A stretch of DNA of 64,000 nucleotides, from NCBI RefSeq assembly GCF_019703515.2, contig NC_059348.1:24662156-24726155 (forward strand), in the 5' to 3' direction. Position 1 is the stretch's first letter. Each line of letters opens with the position of its first letter. This document shows, one piece after another, positions 10,706 to 22,171 of this stretch. The notes below the pieces were generated by a model, which did not search any database, had not been told where the DNA came from, and worked only from the letters and a program-made list of their open reading frames with translations. The position numbers and the translations under genes are program-made. Origin of the DNA: Myxocyprinus asiaticus. Lineage: Eukaryota; Chordata; Actinopteri; Cypriniformes; Catostomidae.

Positions 10706-10905
10706 GTTCCCTATCTGTCACTCACTCGACGTTGTGTTGATGTAGTGACACTAGGGGTCACTCTTGGGAGCCCGAGACACCCCTGGTCTTTGATAAAAGG
10801 CCAATGAAAATTGGCGAGTGGTATTTGCATGCCACTCCCCCGGACATACGGGTATAAAAGGAGCTGGTATGCAACCACTCATTCAGATTTTCTCTTCGGA
10901 GCCGA
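10706..10905 (+). promoter_or_regulatory. Left inverted terminal repeat of DIRS copy 2 with promoter motifs
   Basis: In order: GGCCAATGAAAATTGGCG at about 10798-10815 (two opposed CCAAT boxes), the octamer ATTTGCAT at 10823-10830, and TATAAAAG at 10853-10860. The right repeat, read in reverse (15796-15959), is nearly identical over about 165 bases, but its TATA box has become TAAAAAA. Confidence 0.7.
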
Positions 10906-11039
10906 ACGGTCATGCTCACTGAGCTGAATTCTCACGACTGTTGATTCACCTCTGCTGGATCTGACGGCGCATTTCAGCGGCTTCTCCCTCCTCTGCACTG
11001 GTGCACTGCAGAGAATGCCCCTGGGCGCTTTGGCAGAAA

Positions 11040-11099
11040 TAAGAGTATATTTCTCTAAAAGAGTATATTTCTCTAAAAGAGTATATTTCTTTAAAAGAG
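11040..11099 (+). repeat. Short tandem repeat in the DIRS leader
   Basis: Three copies of a roughly 19-base unit containing AGAGTATATTTCTCTAA. Copy 1 has a degenerate two-unit version at 2465-2510. Copy 3 starts just inside the last unit. Confidence 0.8.
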
Positions 11100-11142
11100 C
11101 GGCACACACGGAACATCTTTTTAAAGACGCATCTTTTTAAAG

Positions 11143-12537
11143 ATGTCTTTCCTTTGTGTGTTATTCCTGGTTGCGCTCGTTATCTCTCGCCTTCTGATGG
11201 TCACGATCACTGTCTTTCGTGTCTGGGCACTGCTCACACGGAGACAGCGCTCGTGGATGGGTCATGTACTCATTGCTAGAATATGTCCAGGGCAACAATG
11301 CGGTCACGGCTTACCTTCATAAGAAAGCAAGCCACCCCAGAGGCTCCCCGCCTCGGTCCTTCTACCCACGAGTATGAGGCCAGCGCGGCTAGCACTGGGG
11401 GCGATTTGGGGACCCCAATGGGACCGTCTCCGCCGGGTATCCCCCCGCGGACCTCCCATTCCCTAGCACGCTCATCTGCCCTGATCGGGCTTCCGGATGA
11501 GTCCATCGGCTCTTCTCACGGTGAGTTCAACCTCTTATTCGGAGCCCGCGAAAGTGATGAGCTCTCGAGTGCAGCATCGGAGAGCGGGCTTGTCCAGTCG
11601 GATGTGGACGCCTCAGCTGGGCTCCTCCCTTCAGGTGCGGTCACCCAGTCACAGGCTGATGTGGAGATGATGACATGCTTTCCCAGGCAGACACGAGCGT
11701 TGGGCTAGAGTGGAACCCTCCGTTCTCCCCTGAACCCTCGCGGCTCGACGATTGGTTCCTGGGCTCGCGGCGCCGCTCAAAGCCATGCCCCACCCCCGTT
11801 CTTTTCTTCCCGGAAGTGTATGAAGAGCTGACAAGGTTGTGGGAGGCACTTTTTACTGCCCGGTCCCGATCTTTCAGCTTCCCCGCCCTCACTACCCTCG
11901 ATGATGGGGCGGCCAAGGGCTATCCCCCCGGTGGATAAAGGTGCTCGCGGTGCACCTATGCCCACAGAGCGCCGCCACCTGGCGCGGGCGCCCAAAACTT
12001 CTGTCCAAGGCCTGTAGGTTTATGTCATCTCTGACGGCCAAGGCCTATGGTGCCGCTGGACAAGCCGCCTCCACCCTGCACGCCATGGCTCTCCTGCAAG
12101 TCCGTCAAGGCGCTAAAGGAACGCACAAGGGTAGTTCCGCCCCGGGATTGATGCAGGAGCTCTCCGGGCGACGAAGGTCATGGCGCGGTCTCTCGGGCGG
12201 GCGATGTCCACCTTGGTGGTCCAGAAGCGCCACCTTTGGCTCAACCTGGTCGAGATGGGAGAGGCCGACAAGGCACGGTTCCTTGCTGCCCCCATTTCCC
12301 AAGTTGGCCAGTCCGGCAACACCGAGGACTTTGCCCAGCAGTTCTCAGCGGTGAAGCAGCAGACAAAGGTTATTGTCTTCAGCCCCCCAAAAAGGTTATC
12401 TTCTCTGCTGTGACTGCACCGGCTCCGCCGCAGCCCTCCCCTGCGGCCCAGCCCCGGTGTGGAGCCCACCGCAGGAAGCAGATGCCACCCGTCTCGCGGC
12501 CGCCAAGAACCCGCGAAAGGCATTGAAGCGCCCCTGA
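11143..12537 (+). pseudogene. DIRS gag-like ORF1, copy 2
   Basis: The first third (11143-11280) corresponds to the Cys/His start of copies 1 and 3 but is frameshifted. Bases 11283-11708 are open, with the Pro/Gly stretch MGPSPPGIPPRTSHSLARSS and the acidic SDELSSAASESGLVQSD stretch. Further parts continue at 11675-11938 and 11941-12413 in other frames, with conserved blocks such as LHAMALLQV and HLWLNLVEMGEADKARFL. The length of about 450 codons suits a DIRS ORF1. Its role as the particle protein comes from its position before RT. Confidence 0.6.
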
Positions 12538-12959
12538 GATGGGCGACCCAGGGACGATGAAACCCACTGCTCTGGAGCTGGTAAGCAGACTACTCCATCC
12601 CTCGGTTGAGGGCCGGGAGGAGAATCTTTTGTTACTTTTGCATTTAATTGCGCTGCATGCCCAAGTGGCTGCAATACCCAAGAGTTCAGCAAGAGCGGTT
12701 TCCTTGTTCCCTGGGTCACGTCATCACGACCACCGTCCACCACTCTATTTGGCAGGTTTGGCGCTCCAGCGGCGGCCTCCCCGCCCCTGAGCGCCCAGCT
12801 GTGGCACAAATCTGCCCCTGATGTGACAGTCTCCACGGGTCACGAGGACGGGCCTCTTCCTCCCCCGTCCCAGGATGTTCCAGGGGTGGTCACAAGGTGC
12901 CAGGTAAGTACTTCGATGTCCCTGAACTCAGCACGGCGATGACATCCGCCGCGAGGCCC

Positions 12960-13923
12960 CACCCACTGGTACGTCCAACGAGATTGTCCCTTGGGTCCCC
13001 CTCACGCGGAGCTTGGATGCGTTGCTTGCACTTTACAATCCGTCGCGATGGCTGATCCGGACCATCCGACTCGGCTACGCGATTCAGTTCGCCAGGCGTC
13101 CGCCCAGGTTCAGCAGTATCCACTTCACCTTGGTGAAGGACGAAAACGCTTCTTCCTTGCGCGCGGATATCGCCACTCTCCTACGGAAGGGTGCGATAGA
13201 ACCTGTCCCTCCGGCCGAGATGAAGAAGGGTTTTTACAGCCCCTACTTCATCATACCGAAAAAAGGCGGTGGGTTGTGGCCAATCTTGGACCTGCGAGTA
13301 CTGAACCGAGCTTTACACAGACTCCCATTCAAGATGCTGACGCAAAAATACATTCTGGCGAGTGTCCGGCATCAAGATTGGTTTGCGGCGGTAGACCTGA
13401 AGGACGTGTACTTTCACGTCTCGATTCTACCTTGACACAGACCCTTCCTGCAGTTTGCATTTGAGGGTCAGGCATATCAGTACAAGGTCCTCCCTTTTGG
13501 CCTGTCCTTGTCCCCTCGCGTCTTCACGTTAAGGGAATTGGGCATTCGCATTCTCAACTATCTCGACGATTGGCTAATCCTAGCTGACTCTCGGGACATG
13601 CTGTGTGCACACAGGGACTTGGTGCTTTCGCACCTCAGCCGATTAGGACTTCGGGTCAACTGGAAAAAGAACAAGCTCCTCCAGGTTCAGAGCATCTCTT
13701 TTCTCGGTTTGGAGTTGGACTCAGTCTCATTGACAGCGCACCTCACGAACGAGTGCACACAGTCGGTGCTGACCTGTTTGAAGGTGTTCAAACAGAAAAC
13801 AGCAGTTCCACTGAAACTCTTTCAGAGGCTCCTGGGGCATATGGCATCCTCAGCGGTGGCCACCCCGCTCGGGTTGATGCATATGAGACCGCTTCAGCAC
13901 TGGCTTCAGATGCAAAAGACCTA
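12960..13923 (+). pseudogene. DIRS reverse transcriptase, copy 2
   Basis: Bases 13013-13435 hold the N-terminal fingers and palm: GAIEPVPPAEMKKGFYSPYF, KKGGGLWPILDLRVLN and the first catalytic Asp region AVDLKDVYFHVSILP, then a TGA stop. Bases 13440-13510 continue with YQYKVLPFGLSLSP. An eleven-residue segment present in copy 3 is deleted before LGIRILNYLDDWLILADS, so the catalytic YLDDW box itself is intact. The thumb region follows to LLGHMASSAVATPLGLMHMR. The RNase H domain that should come next is deleted. The same TGA stop occurs at the same codon in copy 3. Confidence 0.85.
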
Positions 13924-13925
13924 AG

Positions 13926-14886
13926 CAGTCTACCACCCGTGGTGGTAGACATGATCACTCAGGCTAGGGCCCCCTCTACGAGGGGCCTGTATGCCTTTAA
14001 GTGGCGTCTGTTCACTAAGTGGTGTTCTTCCCGATGGGAAAACCCCCAGAGTTGTGCAGTCGGATCGGTGCTTTCCTTCTTGCAGGAGAGGTTGGAAGGG
14101 CGGCTGTCCCCTTCCACCTTGAAGGTGTAAGTTGCTGCTATAGCAGCACACCATGACACAGTGGACGGTAAGTCCTTAGGGAAGCACGAACTGATCATCA
14201 GGTTCCTGAGAGGCACCAGGAGGCTGAACCCCTCCAGACCTCACCTCGTTCCCTCATGGGACCTCTCTGTAGTTCTTCAGGGTCTACAGAGAGCCCCCTT
14301 TGAGCCTTTGCAGTCAGCTGAGCTTAAGGCACTCTCTTGAAGACTGCCCTCCTGACTGCGCTCACTTCCATCAAGAGGGTAGGGGACCTGCAAGCGTTCT
14401 ATGTCAGCAAAACGTGCCCGACCGGGCTATGTGCCCAAGGTTCCCACAACCCCTTTTAGGGACCAGGTGGTGAACCTGTGACCGCTGCCCCAGGAGGAGG
14501 CAGACCCAGCCCTGTCGTTGCTGTGTCCGGTGCACGCTTTACGTATCTATTTGGATCGCACGCAGAGATTTAGGATCTCTGAGCAGCTCTTTGTCTGCTT
14601 TGGTGCACAGCGGAAAGGAAGCGCTGTCTCTAAGCAGAGGATCGCCCACTGGCTCATGGATGCCATAGCTATGGCATATCATGCCCAGGACGTGCCGCCA
14701 CCGGTAGGGCTACGAGCCCATTCTACCAGGGGTGTAGCGGCCTCCTGGGCCCTGGCCAGGGGTGCCTCTCTAACAGACATTTGCAGAGCAGCGAGCTGGG
14801 CAACACCCAACACCTTTGCAAGGTTCTACAACCTCCGGATGGAACCGGTTTTGTCCCAGGTAGTGGCACGCAATACAAGCAGATAA
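13926..14886 (+). pseudogene. DIRS tyrosine recombinase, copy 2
   Basis: The N-terminal core-binding part is open at 13926-14127, with ITQARAPSTRGLYAFKWRLF and LSPSTLKV, then a stop where TAT became TAA. The middle (14170-14340) reads KHELIIRFLRGTRRLN and ends in a stop. The catalytic C-terminal half is open at 14518-14886 and keeps HSTRGVAASWALARG (the HxxR box), WATPNTFARFYNL (the Tyr nucleophile) and a basic tail. The catalytic centre is readable but the full protein cannot be made from this copy. Confidence 0.85.
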
Positions 14887-15633
14887 GCCCGGGATAGCCG
14901 GCCGGGTGTATCGCTTGCACATTGCGCCTTTCACCTCCTCTGAGCTGAAGACATGCGCCATTAATTCCCAGTAGTGTTCACAAACTATGTTCCCTGGTTG
15001 ACTTCCTCCGAGCCCTGTGGCAGTTGAGTTTTTAGAGAGACTCGCTGCCGGCCCAGTACACATGCTAACTAAGAGCCCTATTTTGGGGTAGGTGCTCCGC
15101 ATGTGGCAGTTCCCTGTAAGGTAAACCCATGCGATGTATATCTTCCGCTAATTCGTTTGAAAAACTGCGTCTTACTTGGGCAGAGCCCCCTCTGAACAGT
15201 CTCCATGTTTGTAGTAACTCCTCCCCCGTTGGGTAGGATATACCATGAGATTTCTCCACATGGTCAGCAAGACCATGTGACGTATTTTCCACTTAAATAT
15301 CCCCCTCTCTCTTTGGGCGAGGTGTGGTCTCCACGGTGTCCTCCCCTTGGGAGGGACACCCCCCGACTAGACCTGGCGGCCCAGTCGGATAATCCCCCTT
15401 GTTTTTTAGGGAGTGGAAAAAAAGAAAGGGAAAAGAGGCCACGACTGGGTTAAGCCTGTCTCTATCTTTTGGGTAGTCGACTTGTCCCCAAAGGGCCATT
15501 CGACACTCATAACTATGTTAGGGGAGGTTACGTGTCGGCCTGGTGCGCTGGCTACGAGGCACACAGTTGTCTGCCCATCACACACCGCCAGTTCACGTAA
15601 CACAGTTCAGCCAGTTGCGGCGTTTTGTATAGG

Positions 15634-15742
15634 GACCCCTAGTGTCACTACATCGACACAACGTCGAGTGAGTGACAGATAGGGAACGTCATGTTTACTT
15701 GTGTAACCTCCGTTCCCTGATGGAGGGAACAAGACGTTGTGT
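15634..15742. repeat. Internal complementary region of DIRS copy 2
   Basis: Bases 15634-15686 are the reverse complement of the left end at 10706-10760. Bases 15687-15742 are the reverse complement of the right end at about 15960-16014, including the CGTTCCCTGATGGAGGGAAC palindrome. The two halves join at AGATAGGGAACGTCATG. This mirrors a right-end to left-end circle junction. Confidence 0.8.
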
Positions 15743-15795
15743 CCCTCCTGCCACAAAGCTGAACTACCCGCTGAAATGGCCGGACCTTGTCTCGG

Positions 15796-16016
15796 CTCCT
15801 CAGCATAAAACCTGAATGAGTGGTTGCATACCAGCTCTTTTTTTACCCATATGTCCGGGGGAGTGGCATGCAAATACCACTCGCCAATTTTCATTGCCTT
15901 TTATCAAAGACCAGAGGTGTCTCGGGCTCCCAAGAGTGACCCCTAGTGTCACTACATCGACACAACGTCTCGTTCCCTCCATCAGAGAACGGAGGTTACG
16001 CAAGTAACCATGACGT
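15796..16016 (-). repeat. Right inverted terminal repeat of DIRS copy 2
   Basis: Nearly identical in reverse to the left repeat, from ACCACTCATTCAGG back to the CACTAGGGGTCACTC block, plus a right-specific extension of about 55 bases ending GCAAGTAACCATGAC. Confidence 0.8.
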
Positions 16017-16398
16017 ACTCAAATTTATTGTCTTTTGTAGTTATGTGCATGACAATTTGTAATTTGTAACCAAAAAAATCATATCTTTTAGCCATCAGAC
16101 TTGCTTTAATGTGTTAAAAACAGACACTCTTTAAAACCTTTTTACCTCAAAATGCCTTGATAGAACTCAATAAAAGATTTGACAACTAAATGACAAAAAA
16201 TATTTTGTCAAATGAAATGTCACCATTTATACTCAATCATTATGTTCCAGACCCAAACGACTGACTTTCTTCTGTGGGAGGAACTCAAAAGGAGATGTCA
16301 GGAATTATGATAGGGACTGACACCCTCGCTTTCATTTCAGCCTCATTAGCATCATCTACATTTTACAATGTATTCTCACATTCCACAGAAGAAACTAA
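16017..16398. other. Non-coding stretch between DIRS copy 2 and a TTAA element
   Basis: AT-rich with no recognised feature. If the inverted arms at 9147 and 18412 belong to one element, this is part of its interior. Confidence 0.35.
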
Positions 16399-17070
16399 GG
16401 GTGCTTTCACACTTTGTACGTTTGCTTGGAACGAACCCGAGTTTGTTTCCTCCCCCCTCCCGCTGCCCACGCTAGTCTGTGTTCACATAATATTATTTGG
16501 GTATGAACCACGGTCTGATTACGTCATCAACGTGAGTACAAGTGGCAGCTGTTTACCACTGTAACTAGGTAACAACTCACTGTGTTAAGTGAAGTATTAA
16601 AGTTTGTCTCTTTGGATTTACCATGAAAACATGCCAGGCACAGAACAGCACTTGTGTTTGTCTCCCGCGGGTGCATTGAATGTGCAATGATGTGATGAAT
16701 ATTAGCGTTTGTCTGTTGGAAGAGATGTGAAGAATGTGAGCTGCTCTCTGAAGGCGGTGTATTTGGACACAAGCCGGTAGGAGAAATGCATTATACCATA
16801 ATAGCTGCGATCGTGAGCCTGCAAAGATGCAAATTATACCTCATCACAAGTGGTTCACTTCCACGATTTGGTACTATTGCGTTCATATCAGCAGTGAACC
16901 GTACTGGAGTTCACATGAACCGTACCCCAGACCACCTTTTCAAGCAGACTCGGGTGCGGTTCACGGATGCACATCCGAATTCGGAAAACAGCGTTCACAT
17001 TATACAAACGACCGAACTTTGACGTCATTCGAACCCAGGTGCGCACCAAAATTGCTAGTGTGAAAACACC
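16399..17070. mobile_element. Non-autonomous DNA transposon with TTAA-type target
   Basis: The left end GGTGCTTTCACACTTTG pairs with the right end CTAGTGTGAAAACACC. The right flank is TTAA (17071-17074) and the left flank is CTAA (16395-16398), one mismatch from TTAA. TTAA targets are used by piggyBac and Kolobok elements. The 672 bases hold no transposase. The interior carries GAACCGTAC and CGAACCCAGG blocks common in fish elements of this type. Confidence 0.65.
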
Positions 17071-17074
17071 TTAA

Positions 17075-17499
17075 ATAGTAGAGGTTTTAAAAAAACATGT
17101 GGGTGAGTTATTGACAGAATTTTCATTTTTAAGTAAATCAACCCAAAGACAATGTTACGGTTTATTTAAAGTTTGTATTGCACTTTCATTTTAAGACATG
17201 ACATTGTAACTTAAAAGAAATCTGACATAACAGAAAAATAAACAATCTCATATTACACATTTAAAAAGGTGTCCTGTATTGGAGCTGGAACCACTGAGTT
17301 TTGAAGCAGGTGAGTCAAGTGCTCAAAGTTGATGGGCAGTACACAGGGGAAACATCTGAAAAGATGGCAATATCAATTATCACTGTCAGAACATGATGCT
17401 GTATTTTAAAAAGGGACCCCATAATAAAAACTCCTAAAACATGCACACAAATGTGCTAAATTGCAAAATTCTAATAAATATTACCTTACAACTGCTTTT
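17075..17499. other. Non-coding stretch inside the inverted-arm structure
   Basis: No recognised coding segment. Contains GAAGCAGGTGAGTCAAG at about 17303, a possible splice donor context, without a supporting reading frame. Confidence 0.3.
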
Positions 17500-18412
17500 A
17501 TAAAATACATTAACATAATGTGAATCCAAATTAATGCCATAGCAGATCATAAACACTGTGTAATATAGGGTATTAATTTACAGTTTGCGCTCCTAAGATC
17601 ATCTAATAAGATTCATGTTTTATAAAGACACTATCTGTACTACTGATCTTTTGTAGTGTCTAGTAGTGTGTCTGTTTGGATCTGCCATGTAACATTAAGA
17701 GTAAAGGTTTTGACGACACATTTCAATCAAGAAACTTGGTTAAAATTAAAATAGCAGACTCATATAGTCAGCCAGGTTATAAAGCTAATGATCAGGACAC
17801 TCTACAAATGGTCAATTTTCAGCTGTCGACATTTAACAAGAAACTACACGTTTACAACTGATAGAAAATGATATGAACCTTAAGTCACAGTATTCCTCTG
17901 ATGGCATCCGTTTCTTAGAGTTTGCGGCCTTGGAGCATATCTTTAAGTGCTTGATTCTATGCTCATGAGAGCGCTGTGACTCTGGTCCTGCCCTGATAGT
18001 AAAACGAAGCATGATTGGTTGAAGACAGAACGTGCTATGATTGGTCCGAGTAATGTGGCCATTATCTGATTGGCTTGAGCAGACGATGGGTGGAGTCCAT
18101 CTATTTGTAGATTTGTGTGCACATCTTGATGCTAGATTTGTTTCAAAATCAACAAATGCGTGTAGTGATCCGCAAATGCACAGGAAGCGATCCACAAATA
18201 AATGCACGCGATTCAAAAATGAATGCTGGACAGAGTTGTGTTTGTAAGTTAAAAAAATATTTGCAAATCTCATTTTATTATTTGTGAATTCACTTTATTT
18301 TTGTGAAACACCTTACATTTATTTGTGGACCTGATCCAATATATTTGTGAACCAACTTTTTATTTGTAAATCTCTTTACATTTGTATGTTAATATGAAAA
18401 AAACAATAACCC
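17500..18412 (-). repeat. Right arm of the long inverted repeat
   Basis: Reverse complement of 9147-10140. The minus-strand frame at 18273-17833 parallels the plus-strand frame of the left arm, and a second short frame (17676-17861 plus, 9957-9772 minus) is identical in sequence in both arms. The CCAAT-box cluster is kept. Similarity continues outward to about 18412 (TATGGGGTTATTG against TATGGAGATGGAATTG). Confidence 0.75.
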
Positions 18413-20679
18413 CATAAATGTGTAACCCTTCACTACAATGAGAGGAAATCACTCGCATTTGCAACCAAATTTCGCACTATGCGACTAAAGTAAATATATT
18501 TGGCAACCGGCTGGTAAATGTTTACATTTCACTCACCAGTAATTGTGTAGTTCAGTCCTGAAGTGTTCAGCAGTGAGATCCTTTCACAGGGTGTTGAGAG
18601 TAAAAGTTGTTTGTGTAATTTGTGTTCAAGGACGACCTTCATTCATGACCATTTCTCATTGAATACTGTCTCTTTTAATACACTTTCTGTTCTTTACAGT
18701 CAGTTGATGATCAAAAAAAAAAAAAAAAAAAAGTAAACATTTAAAAAAAATAAATAAATAAAATTAAAATTCTAATCATGCATCGCACAGATGAGGTAAA
18801 GCCATTAGAGTACTCTCTAGTTAACACGCACTCATTTAAAGACGCTGTTTACAGAAATACAGTTTTTTGTAAAAGAGACAGTACCGGTTTTAGCACATGT
18901 TCAACAAATCAATGCAAATAATTGTAAACAGTACAAATTATGCAATTTAACAATAAATATGTAACAAAAATTATATATGAAAAAATATATTATCTTATTT
19001 ATTGATTGAATATTTATTTGTTCATTTTTAAAAAGCCAAAATGCGACAAAAACGAGGAAAAAGTAATAAAATATAATTAGTAAAATTAATATTTTCCTAA
19101 TGTACGTAATTAAAAGGTCCCCTGTATAATTAACAGCATTAGCTGGGAGATAATATATATGTAAGCAAAAGGAATATTATAACTGAAATAAACCCATTTG
19201 AACCGATATTGAATCGAATCGGAATCGAATTGAGAGCTTGTGAATCGGAATCGAACTGAATCAGGAAATCTGTATCAATACCCAGCCCTAGTTGTGCGAA
19301 AACCATAAGTCAGATCAGTTAGAAAATCCATAGCAAACCGAGTCAGAACAGTCTGAAGGTCTGTACCAAGTTTGGTGGATGTGGATTAAAGCTCTAGTTG
19401 GAGATATAATTGACAATTTTAGTCATTGTTTAGGGATTTTGGAAAAACCCTTAACCATGTCTGTAGAATAACAGTAAGTTGGCTTTGTCAAGTCAACATA
19501 AAGGTGCTTTTAGCCATTCACTTACAGTAAACAAGCATAAATGTACTGCCCTGTGAACATGCTCAATAATTGACAGACAGAGAGTCTTCTTATTGGCTAA
19601 ACAAAAGATATCACGCTGTTTACCGAGCCTAGGGCTGTTACAGAAACAAGTGTGATATTTCATGGCACCTATTTCAGTGATATCTGACAGGTTTTAATTT
19701 AATAAAAAAATCACTCACAGCACCTATTGTTATTATGCATAATTATTATGCATGCAGCTTTTATGACTTAATTTTAATTGAGAGACTAAAAATGAACTAG
19801 TAAAGGCCAAAAGAGGATTAAAAAATTTTCAAAACTTAAAATAAAGGGTGAGCAGTAGAACCTACATATAAAGGACCAAGATATAAACTTTCCTTTATAA
19901 ATTCATATATATTTTAACCTGAAATCTTTGTTGATTAAAAAAAAAAAAAAAAAGAAAAAAGCCGATGGACACGTTTTGCATCAACTACCCACACTGTGTC
20001 TCTGTAGCACTATAAATAAAATATTGTTGTTTGTTCAAGCAACATTGACTCAACCAGTAGCATGAGTTTGAGGTGGGACTATCTGTTTGTTAACAAATGC
20101 CAGATGGGAGAAGTTTGGGAATGCTGTTTGAAAACAATGTTTATTTTCAGATCATTGCTTCCTTCCTAACAGACATCAATATCTATCCACGTTTAGGTTG
20201 CAGAAATGTATTTTTGTTGCTTGTTCTCAACTGAGCTCAGCATTGAACACAGTTCTGCCAGTTCTTTCTGTCAAAGAGAAAAAGCCAGTCTCTGTGTGCC
20301 TTCAGAAAATACATGGAAATTATGATGGAGCAGCAGCTTCCTGTGTCACGTGTGGGAGTTCCGATGGAAAGGTCAATATTATTTCTCTAATACGGCTCTT
20401 AGGAGGGGGAGCAGGAGGAGGAAAAGAGGGAGTGCTCTCGCTTGTCTTATTAACATTTATGAATAATTTAACCCGGCACGCCTGGCTATGATCCAGGCAC
20501 ATCATTTGTTAATTGCAATCAGAGAAAGGAAGTGGGTTGATGGAAAATGCAGCTCTGACCAGTGACTTGCTGTAATAGCCATCAAGCTGGCTTCATTGAC
20601 CTGCTGCTGTGCAATGTAAATATGGGTTTTTACCTTGAATTGAGCACAATAATGTAGCAAGTAATAAAAAGTCCACTTT
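18413..20679. other. Intergenic region with simple repeats and one transposon end
   Basis: Contains poly-A at 18714-18733, a hAT-like terminal fragment at 19195-19296 (alternating GAATCGGAATCGAA units ending CCCAGCCCTAG) and an A-run at 19938-19953. No gene is recognised. The open frame at 20198-20491 has no family features. Confidence 0.45.
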
Positions 20680-20830
20680 AGGGATAGTTCACCCAAACAT
20701 GAAAATTCAGTCATCATTTACTCACCGTCATGTTGTTCCAAACCCATATGGCTTTCTATTCTCAGTGAAACTCTAAAGGAGGTCTTTTATTCTATACAAT
20801 ACAAGTAAATGGTGACTGAGACTAACAATT
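20680..20830 (+). repeat. Dispersed fish repeat, GGGATAGTTCACCC family (fragment)
   Basis: Begins TTAGGGATAGTTCACCCAAA and continues GTCATCATTTACTCACCGTC. The same terminal sequence occurs at 30357, 35972 and 37497 and, inverted, at 51890-51996. It is the terminal repeat of a fold-back-type DNA transposon family. Confidence 0.7.
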
Positions 20831-21781
20831 TGTCCAACAACTCCTTTGTGTTCGATGGAAGAAAGAAAGAATATGACTTTCTTTTTGCTGAACCTACTCA
20901 TCTTGCTTGGTGTTGGTTGCAAATTTTTCTTAAGCAAACATTTTTACAAAGCAAGTTAAGTCATGGCCAAATTAATGGAGCTCCAGTGCAAACTTTAGAT
21001 TTATGGAGGACCAGTTTCCCTTCTAATCCCTTGTTATTGTGCAGTTATAATAAATGATGAAATAACTCAGACATGTCTGCCAGCTGTTTTTCAAAATAAA
21101 CGTTTTCCTGCATTTCAAACACAAACCCTCTCAGAGAACGAACGGTCTGTATCTTGAAGATGAAAACGATAGCATTTTAATTAACTCGGTCTTCAGACTT
21201 GTCCAGTGTACCCAATCAGTTATTTGTTTGCAGATGTAACAATTATAGTAGAATCATATTAACACAATAGAGAGCAGGCATGACCCTTTCAGACTTGTAC
21301 TCGTATCAGCTGCAGCGAATGCATTGCTTTGCAAAACAAATCAATTGAGGCATTAAAGGAACTCTTTTAAAAATAATTGGAATGCTTTGTTCTGTTTCTG
21401 TATCTAAATTTAAAACTGGTCTTCAAGAAAACAAACTGACATTCTTTAGCTACAAACGTAAGACACAATTATAATGCAGGAATATTTTATTAATATAAAC
21501 GATCACTCTTATTTGACAACAATTAATACATCATGTTTTTATTTATTTTTTTGGTGATTATTTACTTATCATTTGAAATAAATTTTTGGGGAGTAAATAA
21601 GTAATGTGATTAATCACTAACAAACATTAATGCATAAATGTTTTATAAATACTTATTATAGGCTTTATTGTTAATATTATTCACAATTACCATTCACCAA
21701 ATTAATTAAAATTTTCCTTAGTTTCAAAATAATGTGTACTGTATTTCATAATTGTCCAGTCAAAAATGAGACTTCAATATT
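20831..21781. other. AT-rich intergenic stretch
   Basis: No gene or repeat recognised. Confidence 0.4.
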
Positions 21782-22140
21782 GAGCATGTTTACATGCACA
21801 CCAAAACGCTGATAACAACCAAAAACCAGCTTATTCAAAAAATCCTACAACACAAGAAAAGTGTGTTTACATGAGACTTGAAATCATCAGATTATATTAT
21901 CTGCTTTTGAAGTCAAAACGTTACAACAAACAATCACTTGCGCACATTGCATAAGCTGGTAAGAACACCGGTAAAGGTGTTTACATGCAGAACAGAATCG
22001 AGATAATGGGTACTTCTGTTGATAATGTTTTTCGCTTAAATCGTTTATGATCTTACCCCGATAAAGGAAATCCATGTTCCCATACACATTTTTGGCATTT
22101 TAAGCATAATCGTTGTAAGGTTGTGCATGTAAATGTGCTC
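21782..22140. mobile_element. Small inverted-repeat element (MITE-like)
   Basis: The left end GAGCATGTTTACATGCACA and right end TTGTGCATGTAAATGTGCTC are inverted repeats of about 20 bases enclosing 359 bases. The interior is non-coding. It lies just beyond the proposed 3' end of DPYD. Superfamily unknown. Confidence 0.6.
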
Positions 22141-22171
22141 GTTGTCAATTATTAAAATTCCTGGGATAGTA

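Larger units (their letters stand above)
10706..16016 (+). mobile_element. DIRS-type tyrosine-recombinase retrotransposon, copy 2
   Basis: The left end is GTTCCCTATCTGTCACTCAC and the right end is GGTTACGCAAGTAACCATGAC. The order is: left inverted repeat with promoter, gag-like region, reverse transcriptase, tyrosine recombinase, internal complementary region, right inverted repeat. The RNase H region present in copy 3 is missing, with RT joined directly to the recombinase at about 13920. Both outer ends and the complementary region are preserved, making this the structural reference for the family. The flanks show no target duplication, as expected for recombinase-mediated insertion. The frame is broken by several stops. 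Confidence 0.9.

Noticed and set aside
20198..20491. 97-residue open frame with a Gly-rich tail
   Set aside because: No recognisable motif, no splice context and no second copy; compatible with chance.
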